DNA of 33,852 nt from Opitutaceae bacterium. GTDB lineage: Bacteria; Verrucomicrobiota; Verrucomicrobiia; Opitutales; Opitutaceae. This document shows, piece after piece, positions 23,316-32,761 of this stretch. The stretch is from positions 1-33,852 of the forward strand of contig SXZN01000178.1 in assembly GCA_005787865.1 (NCBI GenBank). The letters are read 5' to 3'. The notes under the pieces are model-generated. The model searched no databases, had not been told where the DNA came from, and saw nothing but the letters and a program-made list of their open reading frames with translations. How positions within the stretch are numbered: the stretch's first letter is position 1; every line of letters begins with the position of its first letter. Both the position numbers and the translations under genes were made by a program.

Positions 23316-24755
23316 CTACCCCAAGGTGAACACTCTACACGGAAGCAAGGCTGCATCGACCATCCCGTGAATAATTTTTTTGTCGGGCGGGCAAAAAGTT
23401 GCCAGAGCCCCCGATAAGCGAGCCTGCCCTCGAACTACGAAATAGTAAGGACACAAGCGGAGCCGACCGGCCTTCGCTACAGCGGCCGGGCTCGGCCGAT
23501 TTTCTTCGTAGAGCAAGTGCTCGAGCCGTCGCGGCTTTTTGTATTCTTGGAGCAGATGCAAATTGCGCGGGGCCAACTCGAGCGCCTGCGCCACTCCGGC
23601 TTGCCACTCTTCGCGCGAACAATCACTGCCCAGCACTACACTGCGCGCGCCCCACGCCGTTTCATGAAAACCAGATATCTTGATAATTAAATCCCGCTCT
23701 TTCTGCGAGGCCCCACTGAGCTCGCGCCAGTCATTGAGCAGACGTCCACCGACCCGCGGGCCATCCAGAACCGCTCCGGGCGGAAGCACCGCGGGATCCA
23801 TCACCCAAGAGGCGGGGATAATCTTCCGCAGCAACTCGAGATGCGGCCGGCTGATATTTTCTGCCCAAAATTCCGGCAAGAGATGATGATGAAATAAAGC
23901 CAAAGCCAATTTCTCCTCCTGAAAAGGCCGCATCGGGGGCGAAATCGTCACCGCCCCACTCTGCCAAGCTTCTAAAATATCGGTGGCAATCCGCACATTC
24001 GCCCAATCAAAGAGTTCAAAAAAACGATAAATAATATCAATTTTCTCCGGCGTGCCCTCGACCGAAAAAAATAATTCCCCGCCGAGCGGGAAAACATCCT
24101 CGGGGCGCAGACAATAAACTCGCCGACCCAGGCGCTGCAATTGCTCGGCCAACCACCGCATCTCGGGACGGTAAGTCGCCGCTTCCTCACTCACGAGAAT
24201 GACGATGAGCGGGTTTCTCGACTCAGGCCGCAACGTCGCCAGGGCTTGGTAGAAATTTTCCACCATGCGATCACCCGCACCGAGGATCGTCTCACCACCA
24301 ATGTCCGGCGGCGCCATCGATTCCCCTGGGCTATACAGCCGATTTAAGAATGCCGTCAGCCCAACGCCCCCAGGGACGGAATCCAATTCCGTGAGTACAA
24401 AGCCGTCGTCCGTCAATAAAAGGTCAGGGCGGAGCACCGTCGGGAAAGCTCCCCGATTTTTAGGGTCACGCGCATGCTCCACCAAATTAGCCGGCTTACC
24501 GCGATCCAAGTAATCAGCCACCCACGGCGCTAATAATGATTTGTTGCGCAGCAAATTTTTTCCAGCCACCGAGCGGAGATAAAGAATCTCCAGCGCTTGA
24601 TGAAATTCTAAACACGCCGCCCCAATCTGCTCCAACTGGGTAATCTGCTCTGGTGTCAAGGGCCAGGCTTCCGGGGACAACTGCCAGGTCTTATTCTCAA
24701 ACAGCGACTGGCCATCGAAGGCGGCGCGGAGTGTCTGGTAGGACAAGGCGGACAT
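23316..24755 (-). CDS. ATP-grasp-like protein of unknown function
   Basis: A 479-residue protein with no signal peptide or membrane span. I do not recognise a named family. LRPDLLLTDDGFVLTELDSV then PGGVGLTAFLNRLY (residues about 107-140) resembles the pre-ATP-grasp region of peptide-ligase-like proteins. Further on, ERDLIIKISGFHETAWGARS (near residue 350) has a Lys followed by a Gly-rich/Ala segment, as in the ATP-grasp phosphate-binding region, and LLQEYKKPRRL (near 403) resembles the nucleotide-binding hinge. Glutathionylspermidine synthase-like and circularly permuted ATP-grasp families are candidates. It lies upstream of nothing obviously related; prfB ends about 50 bases from its start. 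Confidence 0.55.
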   Translation of the reverse strand: MSALSYQTLRAAFDGQSLFENKTWQLSPEAWPLTPEQITQLEQIGAACLEFHQALEILYLRSVAGKNLLRNKSLLAPWVADYLDRGKPANLVEHARDPKNRGAFPTVLRPDLLLTDDGFVLTELDSVPGGVGLTAFLNRLYSPGESMAPPDIGGETILGAGDRMVENFYQALATLRPESRNPLIVILVSEEAATYRPEMRWLAEQLQRLGRRVYCLRPEDVFPLGGELFFSVEGTPEKIDIIYRFFELFDWANVRIATDILEAWQSGAVTISPPMRPFQEEKLALALFHHHLLPEFWAENISRPHLELLRKIIPASWVMDPAVLPPGAVLDGPRVGGRLLNDWRELSGASQKERDLIIKISGFHETAWGARSVVLGSDCSREEWQAGVAQALELAPRNLHLLQEYKKPRRLEHLLYEENRPSPAAVAKAGRLRLCPYYFVVRGQARLSGALATFCPPDKKIIHGMVDAALLPCRVFTLG

Positions 24756-24807
24756 AGAATGGTAATCGAGCCGTCGCTCGTCCGGTTAGCCGGAACGAGC
24801 AAAATCA

Positions 24808-25951
24808 TTAATCATCCATCTGGATATCTTTGTTGCGATGCCGCGGGCAGCCCGCACGCAACCAGCCGTAGATGAAGCGATCGAGATCACCATCGAGGAC
24901 GCCTTGGGTATCGCTCGTGCTGACGCCCGTGCGCAGGTCTTTCACCATTTGGTAAGGTTGCAGTACGTAGCTGCGAATTTGGCTGCCGAAGCCAATCTCA
25001 CCTTTCTCGCCATAAAATTTTTCCATCTCGCTGCGCTTATCATCCAACCGTTTCTCGTAGAGGCGGGCTTTCAAGACGACCATGGCCGTCGCCTTGTTCT
25101 TGATCTGTGAACGTTCGTTTTGGCACACCACGACAATGCCCGAGGGCATGTGCGTCAGCCGCACGGCCGAATCGGTGGTGTTAACGCCTTGGCCGCCTTT
25201 GCCGGAAGAGCGATAGACATCGGTACGAATTTCGTCCTCCGGAATATCAAGGGCGATTTCCTCCGTAATTTCCGCCACGACATCGACCGCGCAGAATGAG
25301 GTGTGCCGGCGTTTATTAGAATCAAATGGGCTTATGCGCACCAGGCGGTGCACGCCGCGTTCGGCCTTCGCATAACCGTAGGCGTTCTCGCCCTTGATGA
25401 GAATGGTCGCTTTCGAAATACCCGCGGTATCACCCGGCTGCACATCCATCAGCTCAATCGTGTAGCCCTTTCGCTCCGTCCAGCGGGAATACATCCGGAA
25501 CAAAATATCCGCCCAATCATTGGACTCCGTGCCACCGGCGCCGGCCTGAATACTAAAAATCGCGTTGTTGCGATCAAACTGGCCGGTGAGGAACGAGGCA
25601 ATCTCGAGCTTGTCGAGATCCTCCACCATCGCCGGCACCGAGACATTCAGCTCTTTGGTGTACTCCTCCTGCTCAGCCGGCGAAGAGGCTTCGATTAACT
25701 CCACCATCACGGTGGCATCATCGACACGTTTATTGAAAATCACTAAGCCGCTAATCACGCGCTTCAAGCCATTTACCTTGGCGATGTGCTTCTGCGCCCG
25801 ATCAGGGGTATCCCAAAAACCTGGCTCACCCATCTGCGCCTCCAACGCCTCTATTTCTCGCTGCTTTTGTTCGACGTCAAAGAAACCTCCATAAGTAGCC
25901 GGCACGCTTCTTTATGTTCTCAAGGTGGGAAAAGGTCTCGGGTTCAATCAT
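24808..25951 (-). CDS. prfB: Peptide chain release factor 2, with programmed +1 frameshift
   Basis: RF2 reads UGA and UAA and releases the finished protein. Reading starts at ATG 25951 (MIEPETFSHLENIKKRAGYL) and reaches CTT TGA C after 24 codons; skipping the T at 25879 continues in the long frame as DVEQKQREIEALEAQ. The TGA is at 25879-25877, preceded by an SD-like GGAGGT and CTT, the classical RF2 autoregulatory site: low RF2 makes the ribosome pause and shift. Downstream motifs: RISPFDSNKRRHTSF with the UGA-specific SPF, and SSGKGGQGVNTTDSAVRLTH with the peptidyl-release GGQ. The total of about 370 residues is normal. A conventional ORF caller starts it falsely at 25905. Confidence 0.96.
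25877..25890 (-). promoter_or_regulatory. RF2 +1 frameshift signal (SD-like element plus CTTTGAC)
   Basis: On the coding strand: GGAGGTTTCTTTGAC. The SD-like GGAGGT ends two bases before CTT; the stop TGA has a following C, the poorest termination context. The arrangement is nearly that of E. coli prfB, where three bases separate SD and CTT. Confidence 0.92.
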
Positions 25952-26015
25952 GGCAATGCCTCAAGCTTGGCACTCGCGCCCCCTCCGCAAGCGGAAAGTC
26001 GCTCCCGGCCAATTT

Positions 26016-26951
26016 TCAGCGCCGCCACCGACCCGTGGCCTGCTCAGCGAGGAAGCTGGCATATGTTTTTGCGATGCCCTCGCGCAGACTGATCTGTGCC
26101 TGCCAGCCGAGCGCGGTTAGCCGACCCACATTCATCAATTTACGCGGAGTCCCATCGGGTTTGGTCGCATCCCAAATAATTTTCCCCGCGAAGCCTGTCG
26201 CGGCTGCGACCAACTCCGTCAGCTCTTTGATCGTAACATCGGTACCTGTACCCACATTAATCAGGTCGGGTGGATTCGCTAATTTCAGCAAAAAAGCACA
26301 AGCGTCGGCCAGCTCATCAACGTATAAAAATTCTCGCTGCGGTTTGCCCGTACCCCAAGCCACAACTTCCGGACGGCCGGCGACCTTGGCCTCATGAAAT
26401 TTTCGAATGAGGGCCGGGAGCACGTGCGAATTCTGCGCATGATAATTGTCGCCCGGACCATAAAGGTTCGTCGGCATGGCGGCATGATAAAGTACCCCGT
26501 ATTGCTTTCGATAGTACTCGCAAAGCTTTAACCCCGCAATCTTCGCAATCGCATAAGCCTCGTTCGTTGACTCCAGCGCCCCAGTCAGCAGAGAGCTCTC
26601 CGCCATCGGCTGAACGGCTAGCTTAGGATAAATGCACGAGCTGCCTAAAAACAACAACCGGGATACCCCCGCCTGATAAGCGCCCTGAATTGTGTTGGTG
26701 GCGATAGCGAGATTCTCAAATAAAAATTCAGCGGGATACGTGCTGTTAGCATGAATGCCGCCTACTTTGGCCGCAGCGATGATCGCGACATCCGGCTTTT
26801 CGGTCGCGAAGAATGCGGCCACCGCAGCCTGCTTGGTCAGATCAAGCTTCGCGCGAGTCCGGAGCAATAAATTAACCCCCGGGTCACGCTGGAAACGGCG
26901 CACTAACGCCGCGCCAACCATTCCTTGGTGTCCGGCAATGAATAGCTTCAT
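26016..26951 (-). CDS. fcl: GDP-L-fucose synthase
   Basis: Epimerises and reduces GDP-4-keto-6-deoxymannose to GDP-L-fucose. A 311-residue extended short-chain dehydrogenase: NADP-binding loop MKLFIAGHQGMVGAALVRRF, the serine region FLGSSCIYPK near residue 105 and the catalytic YAIAKIAGLKLCEYY near residue 135 (YxxxK), then MPTNLYGPGDNYH near residue 163, characteristic of this enzyme. Its start overlaps the gmd stop by four bases, so the pair is translated together. The product feeds O-antigen or capsule synthesis; no glycosyltransferase is in this window. Confidence 0.95.
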   Translation of the reverse strand: MKLFIAGHQGMVGAALVRRFQRDPGVNLLLRTRAKLDLTKQAAVAAFFATEKPDVAIIAAAKVGGIHANSTYPAEFLFENLAIATNTIQGAYQAGVSRLLFLGSSCIYPKLAVQPMAESSLLTGALESTNEAYAIAKIAGLKLCEYYRKQYGVLYHAAMPTNLYGPGDNYHAQNSHVLPALIRKFHEAKVAGRPEVVAWGTGKPQREFLYVDELADACAFLLKLANPPDLINVGTGTDVTIKELTELVAAATGFAGKIIWDATKPDGTPRKLMNVGRLTALGWQAQISLREGIAKTYASFLAEQATGRWRR

Positions 26952-27982
26952 GCGTGCGCTGACTTATGCGGCGAAGGCAAACGAGCGATCTGCGCTTCGC
27001 GTTTGGCGAGCTCGAGGTCATGCTCAATCATGATCTTCACCAAATCCTTAAAGAGTACCTTGGGCTTCCAACCGAGCTGCTTTTCCGCCTTCGCGGGATT
27101 GCCAATCAGCAATTCAACTTCGGCGGGGCGCTCGTAACGAGCGTCGTGCTTAACATATTTAGCCCAGTCTAAGTCTAGCAGACCGAAAGCCACTTCACAA
27201 AATTCCTGCACGCTATGCGTCTCATTGGTGGCCACGACGTAATCATCAGGCTTATCCTGCTGCAGCATGAGCCACATCATTTCCACATATTCTTTGGCGT
27301 AGCCCCAATCGCGTTTGGCGTCGATGTTCCCGAGGTAAATGGAGTCCTGGAGGCCTAATTTAATGCGGGTCGCTGCCCGCGTGATTTTGCGGGTCACAAA
27401 AGTTTCCCCGCGCCGCGGCGACTCATGGTTAAATAAAATACCATTGCTCGCGTGAAGATTGTAGCTCTCGCGAAAATTTACCGTCAGCCAATAGGCGTAA
27501 ACCTTGGCACAACCATAGGGCGAACGAGGCCAGAAAGGGGTGGTCTCCGTCTGCGGCACCTCCTGTACCTTGCCGAACATTTCCGAGGACGAGGCTTGAT
27601 AAAAACGCGTTTTCTTCACCAATCCCGCTTCACGAATCGCTTCCAAAATGCGCAGCGCCCCCTGCCCATCGATATCACCGGTATACTCCGGAATGTCGAA
27701 CGACACCCGCACGTGTGATTGCGCGGCCAGATTGTAAATCTCATCTGGCTGCAGTTCGTAGAGTAGCTTCACCATCTGCACCGCATCAGCAAGATCACCG
27801 TAGTGGAGCGTTAACTTGGCCCCGTTAGCGTGACGGTCGAAATTCAAGTGATCAATTCGGCTGGTGTTAAAGGTCGAGGCGCGGCGAATGATGCCGTGCA
27901 CCTCGTAGCCCTTGGCGAGCAGCAACTCGGCGAGGTAGGAACCATCTTGGCCGGTGATGCCGGTGATCAGTGCTTTTTTCAT
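26948..27982 (-). CDS. gmd: GDP-mannose 4,6-dehydratase
   Basis: First committed step to GDP-L-fucose: GDP-mannose to GDP-4-keto-6-deoxymannose. A 344-residue extended SDR with KKALITGITGQDGSYLAELL at the N-terminus, GYEVHGIIRRAST near residue 27, YQASSSEMFGKVQEVPQTET near 125 and SPYGCAKVYAYWL near 154 with the catalytic Tyr-Lys pair; NHESPRRGETFVTRKITRA near 185 is diagnostic. The length is typical of bacterial Gmd. It lies upstream of and overlaps fcl; valS ends about 60 bases further upstream on the same strand. Confidence 0.96.
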   Translation of the reverse strand: MKKALITGITGQDGSYLAELLLAKGYEVHGIIRRASTFNTSRIDHLNFDRHANGAKLTLHYGDLADAVQMVKLLYELQPDEIYNLAAQSHVRVSFDIPEYTGDIDGQGALRILEAIREAGLVKKTRFYQASSSEMFGKVQEVPQTETTPFWPRSPYGCAKVYAYWLTVNFRESYNLHASNGILFNHESPRRGETFVTRKITRAATRIKLGLQDSIYLGNIDAKRDWGYAKEYVEMMWLMLQQDKPDDYVVATNETHSVQEFCEVAFGLLDLDWAKYVKHDARYERPAEVELLIGNPAKAEKQLGWKPKVLFKDLVKIMIEHDLELAKREAQIARLPSPHKSAHA

Positions 27983-28042
27983 GGATGATAGGGAGCTAGA
28001 TAAATTTCCTGAGGACAGGCAAGCCCGGCAGCAGCTAGCCGC

Positions 28043-30763
28043 TTAGCCGAGGGCCTTTAACAAACGTTCCAGCTCAGCTTGTTTAGCTGTTTGCTCGGCT
28101 AATTGCTGACGAGCACCATCCAAGACGGCCGGCGGGGCCTTACTCACAAAAGCCTCATTCGCGAGCCGCGCGGTGGTGCCCGCGATATGTTTAGCGAGCG
28201 AGCCCAGCTCTTTAATCAGGCGCGCTTTCTCCGCCACAGGATCTCCCTTCAACTGTTTGAGCAAATTCCAGGAGCCATAATTTGTCACAATGGCCGGGGC
28301 GGCGGCAGACATCGCTCCCCGGAAAATGGAGCTAGCTCCCGTCATGCGCAGCAGCTTGCCCAGATTGAGCTCGAGGACCGCCCAATGAGCATCCGTCGTT
28401 TCCACGATAAATTCTGAAACCTTGCTCGCCGCTTCACCCTGCTCGGCCTTAAAAGCGCGCACCTGAGAGACGACGGCCTTTAACTGACCGATCTGGGTCG
28501 CTGCTGCGGTATCTAGTTGCAAGGTCTGACCCACGAGCTCCGGCAAATTGCCGAGCGGGGTATCGCGCATGAGGAAAGTGCCCGCCGCCCCGTAACCTAA
28601 TTGCTGCCAGAGCTCCTCGGTGATAAAAGGCGTGAAGGGATGCAGCAACAGTAACACCTGCCGCAACACAAGATCTTGCATCGCCAAGCAATTATCCTTG
28701 GTCGTTGGAGTTTGCAGCTTGGTCTTAGAGACCTCGACGTACCAATCGCAGAAGTCGTTCCAGAAAAACCCATATAAGGCTTGGACCGCCGCGCTAAACT
28801 CAAAGGCAGCAAAGCACCGATCAACTTCGTGCGTGGTCGCAAATAAACGATCAAGAATCGCATGATCATCGGCGTCGAATTTCGCTGGCTCCAAGCGCGC
28901 GAGCACGGCCCCGATCGAAGAATTATCCGCCATCGCGCCACTCATTTGGCGAAAGCGACACGCATTCCATAATTTATTACAAAAATTCTTCCCTGACTCA
29001 ATCCGGTCTTCTTGGAAGCGTATATCCTGCCCTTGGGGCGCGATGGAAATAATCCCAAAGCGCAGGCCATCCGCCCCATACTTCGCAATCAAATCAAGCG
29101 GATCGGGCGAATTGCCCAGAGATTTGGACATCTTGCGCCCCTGTTGGTCACGGATAATGCCGGTAAAATAAACATGCTTGAAAGGAATCCGGCGCTCCAG
29201 CGACTCGCCCGGGCGCACAAATTCCAGTCCGGCCATAATCATACGAGCGACCCAGAAGAAAATAATATCCGGGCCGGTGACCAGGGTCGTCGTTGGATAA
29301 AAATAATCGTAGCCGGCTGACTTCATCGCGGCTCCATCCGGCCACCCGAGCGTCGCGAATGGCCATAGCCAAGACGAGGCCCACGTGTCCAGCACATCAT
29401 CCTCTTGGACCCAGTTGGTAGGATCAACCGGACCAGTCAGCGAGACATGGACCTTAGTCGGATCATTCAGATCAGGAGCGGTTAATTTCTCCTTATCAAA
29501 ACCCTTGGCATACCAAACGGGAATCCGATGCCCCCACCAAAGCTGGCGACTGATACACCAGTCTTGAATATTTTCGAGCCAGTGCAGGTAAACCTTGGAC
29601 CAACGCTCAGGGTGAAATTGAATATGGCCATCACGGACCGCGATTTTGGCTTCCTCCACTTTCGGATAACGCAGCCACCACTGCCAGGTGAGGCGCGGCT
29701 CAATCGGCACATCAGCTCGCTCCGAATAACCGACATTATTTTCGTAAGGCTCTTCTTGCACAAGCGCCCCCACTTCCTGAAGCAACAAGACCGCCTGCTT
29801 ACGACCGGCAAAACGCTCGAGACCAGCCAATCCCGGACCGGCCAACTCGTTGAGCGTGCCATCAGGATTGAGCACGTCGATCGGCGCTAGCTGGTGGCGC
29901 TGACCAATCTCAAAATCCACCTTGTCGTGCGCTGGGGTGATTTTAAGTGCTCCGGTACCGAACTGCAAATCGACCGCGGCATCCGCAATGATGGTGATTT
30001 TTTCACGATTCAACGGCCGCCAAACTTGCTGGCCAACTAAGGCGGCGTAACGCGGATCATCGGGATGCACCGCAATCGCCACGTCACCAGGAATTGTTTC
30101 TGGCCGCGTGGTTTTGACTTCAATGAATTTCCCCGGCTGGTTCACCAACTCATAGCGCACGTGGTACATGAAACCCTTAACCGGCTTCATAATTACTTCC
30201 TCATCAGAAAGTGCCGTCAGGCTCACGGGGCACCAATTAACCATCCGCTTGCCGCGATAGATGTGGCCCTTCTGGAAGAGATCGACGAACACCTTAAGCA
30301 CCGCGGACGAATAATGAGGATCCATCGTAAACTGCGTACGACTCCAATCGGCCGAGGCGCCCAGCGCCTGTAATTGCTGCAAAATAATCCCGCCTTTCTC
30401 CTCGCGCCACGACCAGACCTTCTCGAGGAATTTCTCCCGACCTAAATGATGGCGAGTTTTTTTCTCCTTCCGCAATTCACGCTCCACGACGGTCTGCGTC
30501 GCGATCCCCGCATGATCGGTTCCCGGTAGCCACAGCGCTTGCTGCCCCTCGAGGCGAGCGCGCCGGATGAGCACGTCCTGGATCGTGTTGTTCAATACGT
30601 GACCCATGGTCAGCACGCCCGTTACATTGGGCGGCGGAATCATAATACAATACGGTGAGCGCGTCGGGTGCGGCTGACCCGCGAAGCAGCCAGCCTGTTG
30701 CCAGGCGGCATACCACTTACTTTCAACGTCGCGTGATTCGTAGCTCTTGGTGATCGAGGACAT
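28043..30763 (-). CDS. valS: Valyl-tRNA synthetase
   Basis: Class Ia synthetase charging tRNA-Val. 906 residues. Motifs: IPPPNVTGVLTMGHVLNNTI near residue 40 with the HIGH-equivalent GHVL, GTDHAGIATQ near residue 82, an editing domain of about 190-350 with TTRPETIPGDVAIAVHP, QLWWGHRIPVWY near residue 410, and GRKMSKSLGNSPDP near residue 550 (KMSKS). The C-terminus has the coiled-coil arm typical of ValRS (LAKHIAGTTARLANEAFVSK to the end). I chose ATG at 30763 because MSSITKSYESRDVESKWY fits the family; the frame is open to 30802. Confidence 0.97.
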   Translation of the reverse strand: MSSITKSYESRDVESKWYAAWQQAGCFAGQPHPTRSPYCIMIPPPNVTGVLTMGHVLNNTIQDVLIRRARLEGQQALWLPGTDHAGIATQTVVERELRKEKKTRHHLGREKFLEKVWSWREEKGGIILQQLQALGASADWSRTQFTMDPHYSSAVLKVFVDLFQKGHIYRGKRMVNWCPVSLTALSDEEVIMKPVKGFMYHVRYELVNQPGKFIEVKTTRPETIPGDVAIAVHPDDPRYAALVGQQVWRPLNREKITIIADAAVDLQFGTGALKITPAHDKVDFEIGQRHQLAPIDVLNPDGTLNELAGPGLAGLERFAGRKQAVLLLQEVGALVQEEPYENNVGYSERADVPIEPRLTWQWWLRYPKVEEAKIAVRDGHIQFHPERWSKVYLHWLENIQDWCISRQLWWGHRIPVWYAKGFDKEKLTAPDLNDPTKVHVSLTGPVDPTNWVQEDDVLDTWASSWLWPFATLGWPDGAAMKSAGYDYFYPTTTLVTGPDIIFFWVARMIMAGLEFVRPGESLERRIPFKHVYFTGIIRDQQGRKMSKSLGNSPDPLDLIAKYGADGLRFGIISIAPQGQDIRFQEDRIESGKNFCNKLWNACRFRQMSGAMADNSSIGAVLARLEPAKFDADDHAILDRLFATTHEVDRCFAAFEFSAAVQALYGFFWNDFCDWYVEVSKTKLQTPTTKDNCLAMQDLVLRQVLLLLHPFTPFITEELWQQLGYGAAGTFLMRDTPLGNLPELVGQTLQLDTAAATQIGQLKAVVSQVRAFKAEQGEAASKVSEFIVETTDAHWAVLELNLGKLLRMTGASSIFRGAMSAAAPAIVTNYGSWNLLKQLKGDPVAEKARLIKELGSLAKHIAGTTARLANEAFVSKAPPAVLDGARQQLAEQTAKQAELERLLKALG

Positions 30764-30860
30764 GAGTCGGGATAAGAGCGCAGTCAAAGCCTTGGGTCCC
30801 ACCCTGACAAGCCTGCTTCCTTTGGCCTTACCCTCATGCTTCCGCCGGGGCAGCGGCGCG

Positions 30861-31145
30861 CTAGCTTTTTTTACGCCGAGACTGCTCGGCCCAGTCCAGC
30901 CGATCGGACTTTTTGCCCCGAGTGCCCGACTCAGCCAACTGATCTACGGCCGGATCGTGTGCGTAATAAGAGTAATTATTCGTATAGTAGCCGTAATCTT
31001 CTCCGGTGCCGGTCGGCACTTGATTGAGCACTACGCCGATAATGGGCACCTTTAAGCCCTCGATGATCTGGCGCGCGCGTTGCACCATGCTTTCCGGGTT
31101 ACGCCGATGCTCGTCGGAGCCACTGCCCGCCGCGGCCTTGCTCAA
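30861..31145 (-). pseudogene. C-terminal remnant of a capsular-polysaccharide tyrosine kinase (Wzc/CpsD-like)
   Basis: About 94 residues. The segment VQRARQIIEGLKVPIIGVVL followed by NQVPTGTGEDYGYYTNNYSY corresponds to the end of a BY-kinase: the helix and strand that close the P-loop fold, then a tyrosine cluster (five Tyr within about 12 residues) that is autophosphorylated in Wzc-type proteins. The Walker A and B motifs and the membrane domain are absent: the frame is closed by a stop at 31173-31175, about 30 bases upstream of the only start-like codon (TTG), and the next upstream gene (an NtrC-type regulator) ends at 31238. It is therefore a broken copy, or a stand-alone tail whose kinase lies elsewhere. 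Confidence 0.65.
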
Positions 31146-31237
31146 GCCAATGAATAAATTCCTGACTCGATTTCATGCGAGCAAGTAAAGGCGAGAGGAA
31201 CAACTGGACCGAGCTAATCGACTCAAAATAAAAAGCC

Positions 31238-32611
31238 TCATCCCCGATCGAGCACATCGAGCTCAGGTGACTGCGCCAACTTACGGTGCAGAGTCCGGCG
31301 ACTGATACCGAGTAATTGGGCCGCTTTCGTGCGATTACCGCGGGCTTCCATCAGCGCCTCCCGTAACAAAATTTTAGCATGAGCCTCTACGGAATAGGGA
31401 TTTGCCGGGCTCGGCGTCTGCAAGGAAGGCGGCGGGGCCACTTCTCCCCGAAATTTAGGCTCCAGATCGAACTCCGCAATTTTGCCACCCCGGCGCAACA
31501 CGACGGCGTTCTCCGAAAAATTGCGCAGCTCGCGAATATTACCGGGCCACGGATAACGTTGGAGATGCTGCATCGCCCCCGACTCGATCAACACCGGCTC
31601 GTAGGCATTCTCGGCCGCATACATTTTAATAAAATGCTCTAGCAGCACTGGAATATCATCGGTCCGTTCCCGCAACGGCGGCATGGTGATGCGCACCACA
31701 TTGAGTCGGAAAAATAAGTCCTCTCGAAATTTCCCCTCCTTCACCATCTGCTCAAGATTGCGGTTGGTCGCCGCCACCAAGCGGACATCGACCGTGATCG
31801 TCTTCGTGCTACCAATGCGCTCAAAACTTTTGGTTTCGATGAAACGGAGTAATTTAACCTGAATTTCTGGGCCAATCTCCCCGATCTCATCTAAAAAGAT
31901 GGTCCCCCCATCGGCACTTTCAAACCGTCCCTCCCGGCGCTCCGTGGCGCCGGTAAAAGAGCCCCGCTCATGTCCGAATAATTCGCTCTCCAGCAGCGCG
32001 GCTGGTAACGCGGCACAATGCACCGGCACAAAGGGCGCCCGCGCCCGCGGACTCGCCTGATGAATCGCCTGCGCAATTAATTCTTTGCCAGTGCCCGTCT
32101 CGCCTTCGATTAAAATCGTCGCCTTCGATGGCGCGACCAACTTCACGCGTGCAATCACCTCCCCTAATTTGGCGGAATGCCCGACAATGCCTTCAATATT
32201 AAATTTATGGTCGAGCCGTTCGTGCAACTGTTTCACCTCCACCTCTAAGGTTTTGGTTTTTAAGGCCCGCTGAATCAAAATTTCTAAGCGCTCAATCTGG
32301 ACCGGCTTGGTCAGAAAATCGACCGCCCCACGCTTCATCGCTTCCACGGCCGACTCAATGTTGCCGTAAGCCGTCATCATCAACACCGCGGGCTTGTTCA
32401 CGAGCGTCAGCGCCTTATCGATCACCTTCAGCCCACTTTTCCCCGGCATCCGCAAATCCGTCACGATGACTTCGAATTCCTGCGCCTCCATTAAATTGAA
32501 AGCTTCATCCGCGCTGGCGGCCACCGATACGTCATAATGCTCCTGCAAAGCCTGCTGCAAACCTTCGCGGGTATGCTTTTCGTCATCGACGATGAGAACA
32601 CTGGGAACCAT
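31238..32611 (-). CDS. NtrC-family sigma-54-dependent response regulator
   Basis: A 457-residue protein of three domains. Residues 1-120 are a receiver with VLIVDDEKHTREGL, phospho-acceptor Asp in VIVTDLRMPGKSGL (near residue 52) and switch residues MMTAYG and FLTKPV. Residues about 140-370 are an AAA+ domain: Walker A GETGTGKELIAQAIH, the sigma-54 contact loop GSFTGA (a variant of GAFTGA), Walker B GGTIFLDEIGE and PLRERTDDIPVLLEHF. The C-terminus is a Fis-type helix-turn-helix with GNRTKAAQLLGISRRTLHRK. It activates sigma-54 promoters after phosphorylation. No histidine kinase gene is adjacent, so its partner is elsewhere. A Pro-rich linker precedes the DNA-binding part. Confidence 0.95.
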   Translation of the reverse strand: MVPSVLIVDDEKHTREGLQQALQEHYDVSVAASADEAFNLMEAQEFEVIVTDLRMPGKSGLKVIDKALTLVNKPAVLMMTAYGNIESAVEAMKRGAVDFLTKPVQIERLEILIQRALKTKTLEVEVKQLHERLDHKFNIEGIVGHSAKLGEVIARVKLVAPSKATILIEGETGTGKELIAQAIHQASPRARAPFVPVHCAALPAALLESELFGHERGSFTGATERREGRFESADGGTIFLDEIGEIGPEIQVKLLRFIETKSFERIGSTKTITVDVRLVAATNRNLEQMVKEGKFREDLFFRLNVVRITMPPLRERTDDIPVLLEHFIKMYAAENAYEPVLIESGAMQHLQRYPWPGNIRELRNFSENAVVLRRGGKIAEFDLEPKFRGEVAPPPSLQTPSPANPYSVEAHAKILLREALMEARGNRTKAAQLLGISRRTLHRKLAQSPELDVLDRG

Positions 32612-32761
32612 GCGACCATCTTTCTAAGCGCACTCCCTTCGGTCAACGGGAAATGAGACGAGGTGTCACAGTTTGCTTGATAACTAGAAAATTATTCGAT
32701 GAGGTCCCGCTACTCATCTGCGATCAAAACGGCCTAGCCCCAAATTACGTAGGTTGAGAGC

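Noticed and set aside
25786..26397. 203-codon plus-strand frame
   Set aside because: Antisense to the prfB start and fcl; the composition is that of a mirror frame.
31176..31237. Continuation of the BY-kinase upstream of the remnant
   Set aside because: The in-frame stop at 31173-31175 and translations of other frames show no P-loop or kinase motif.
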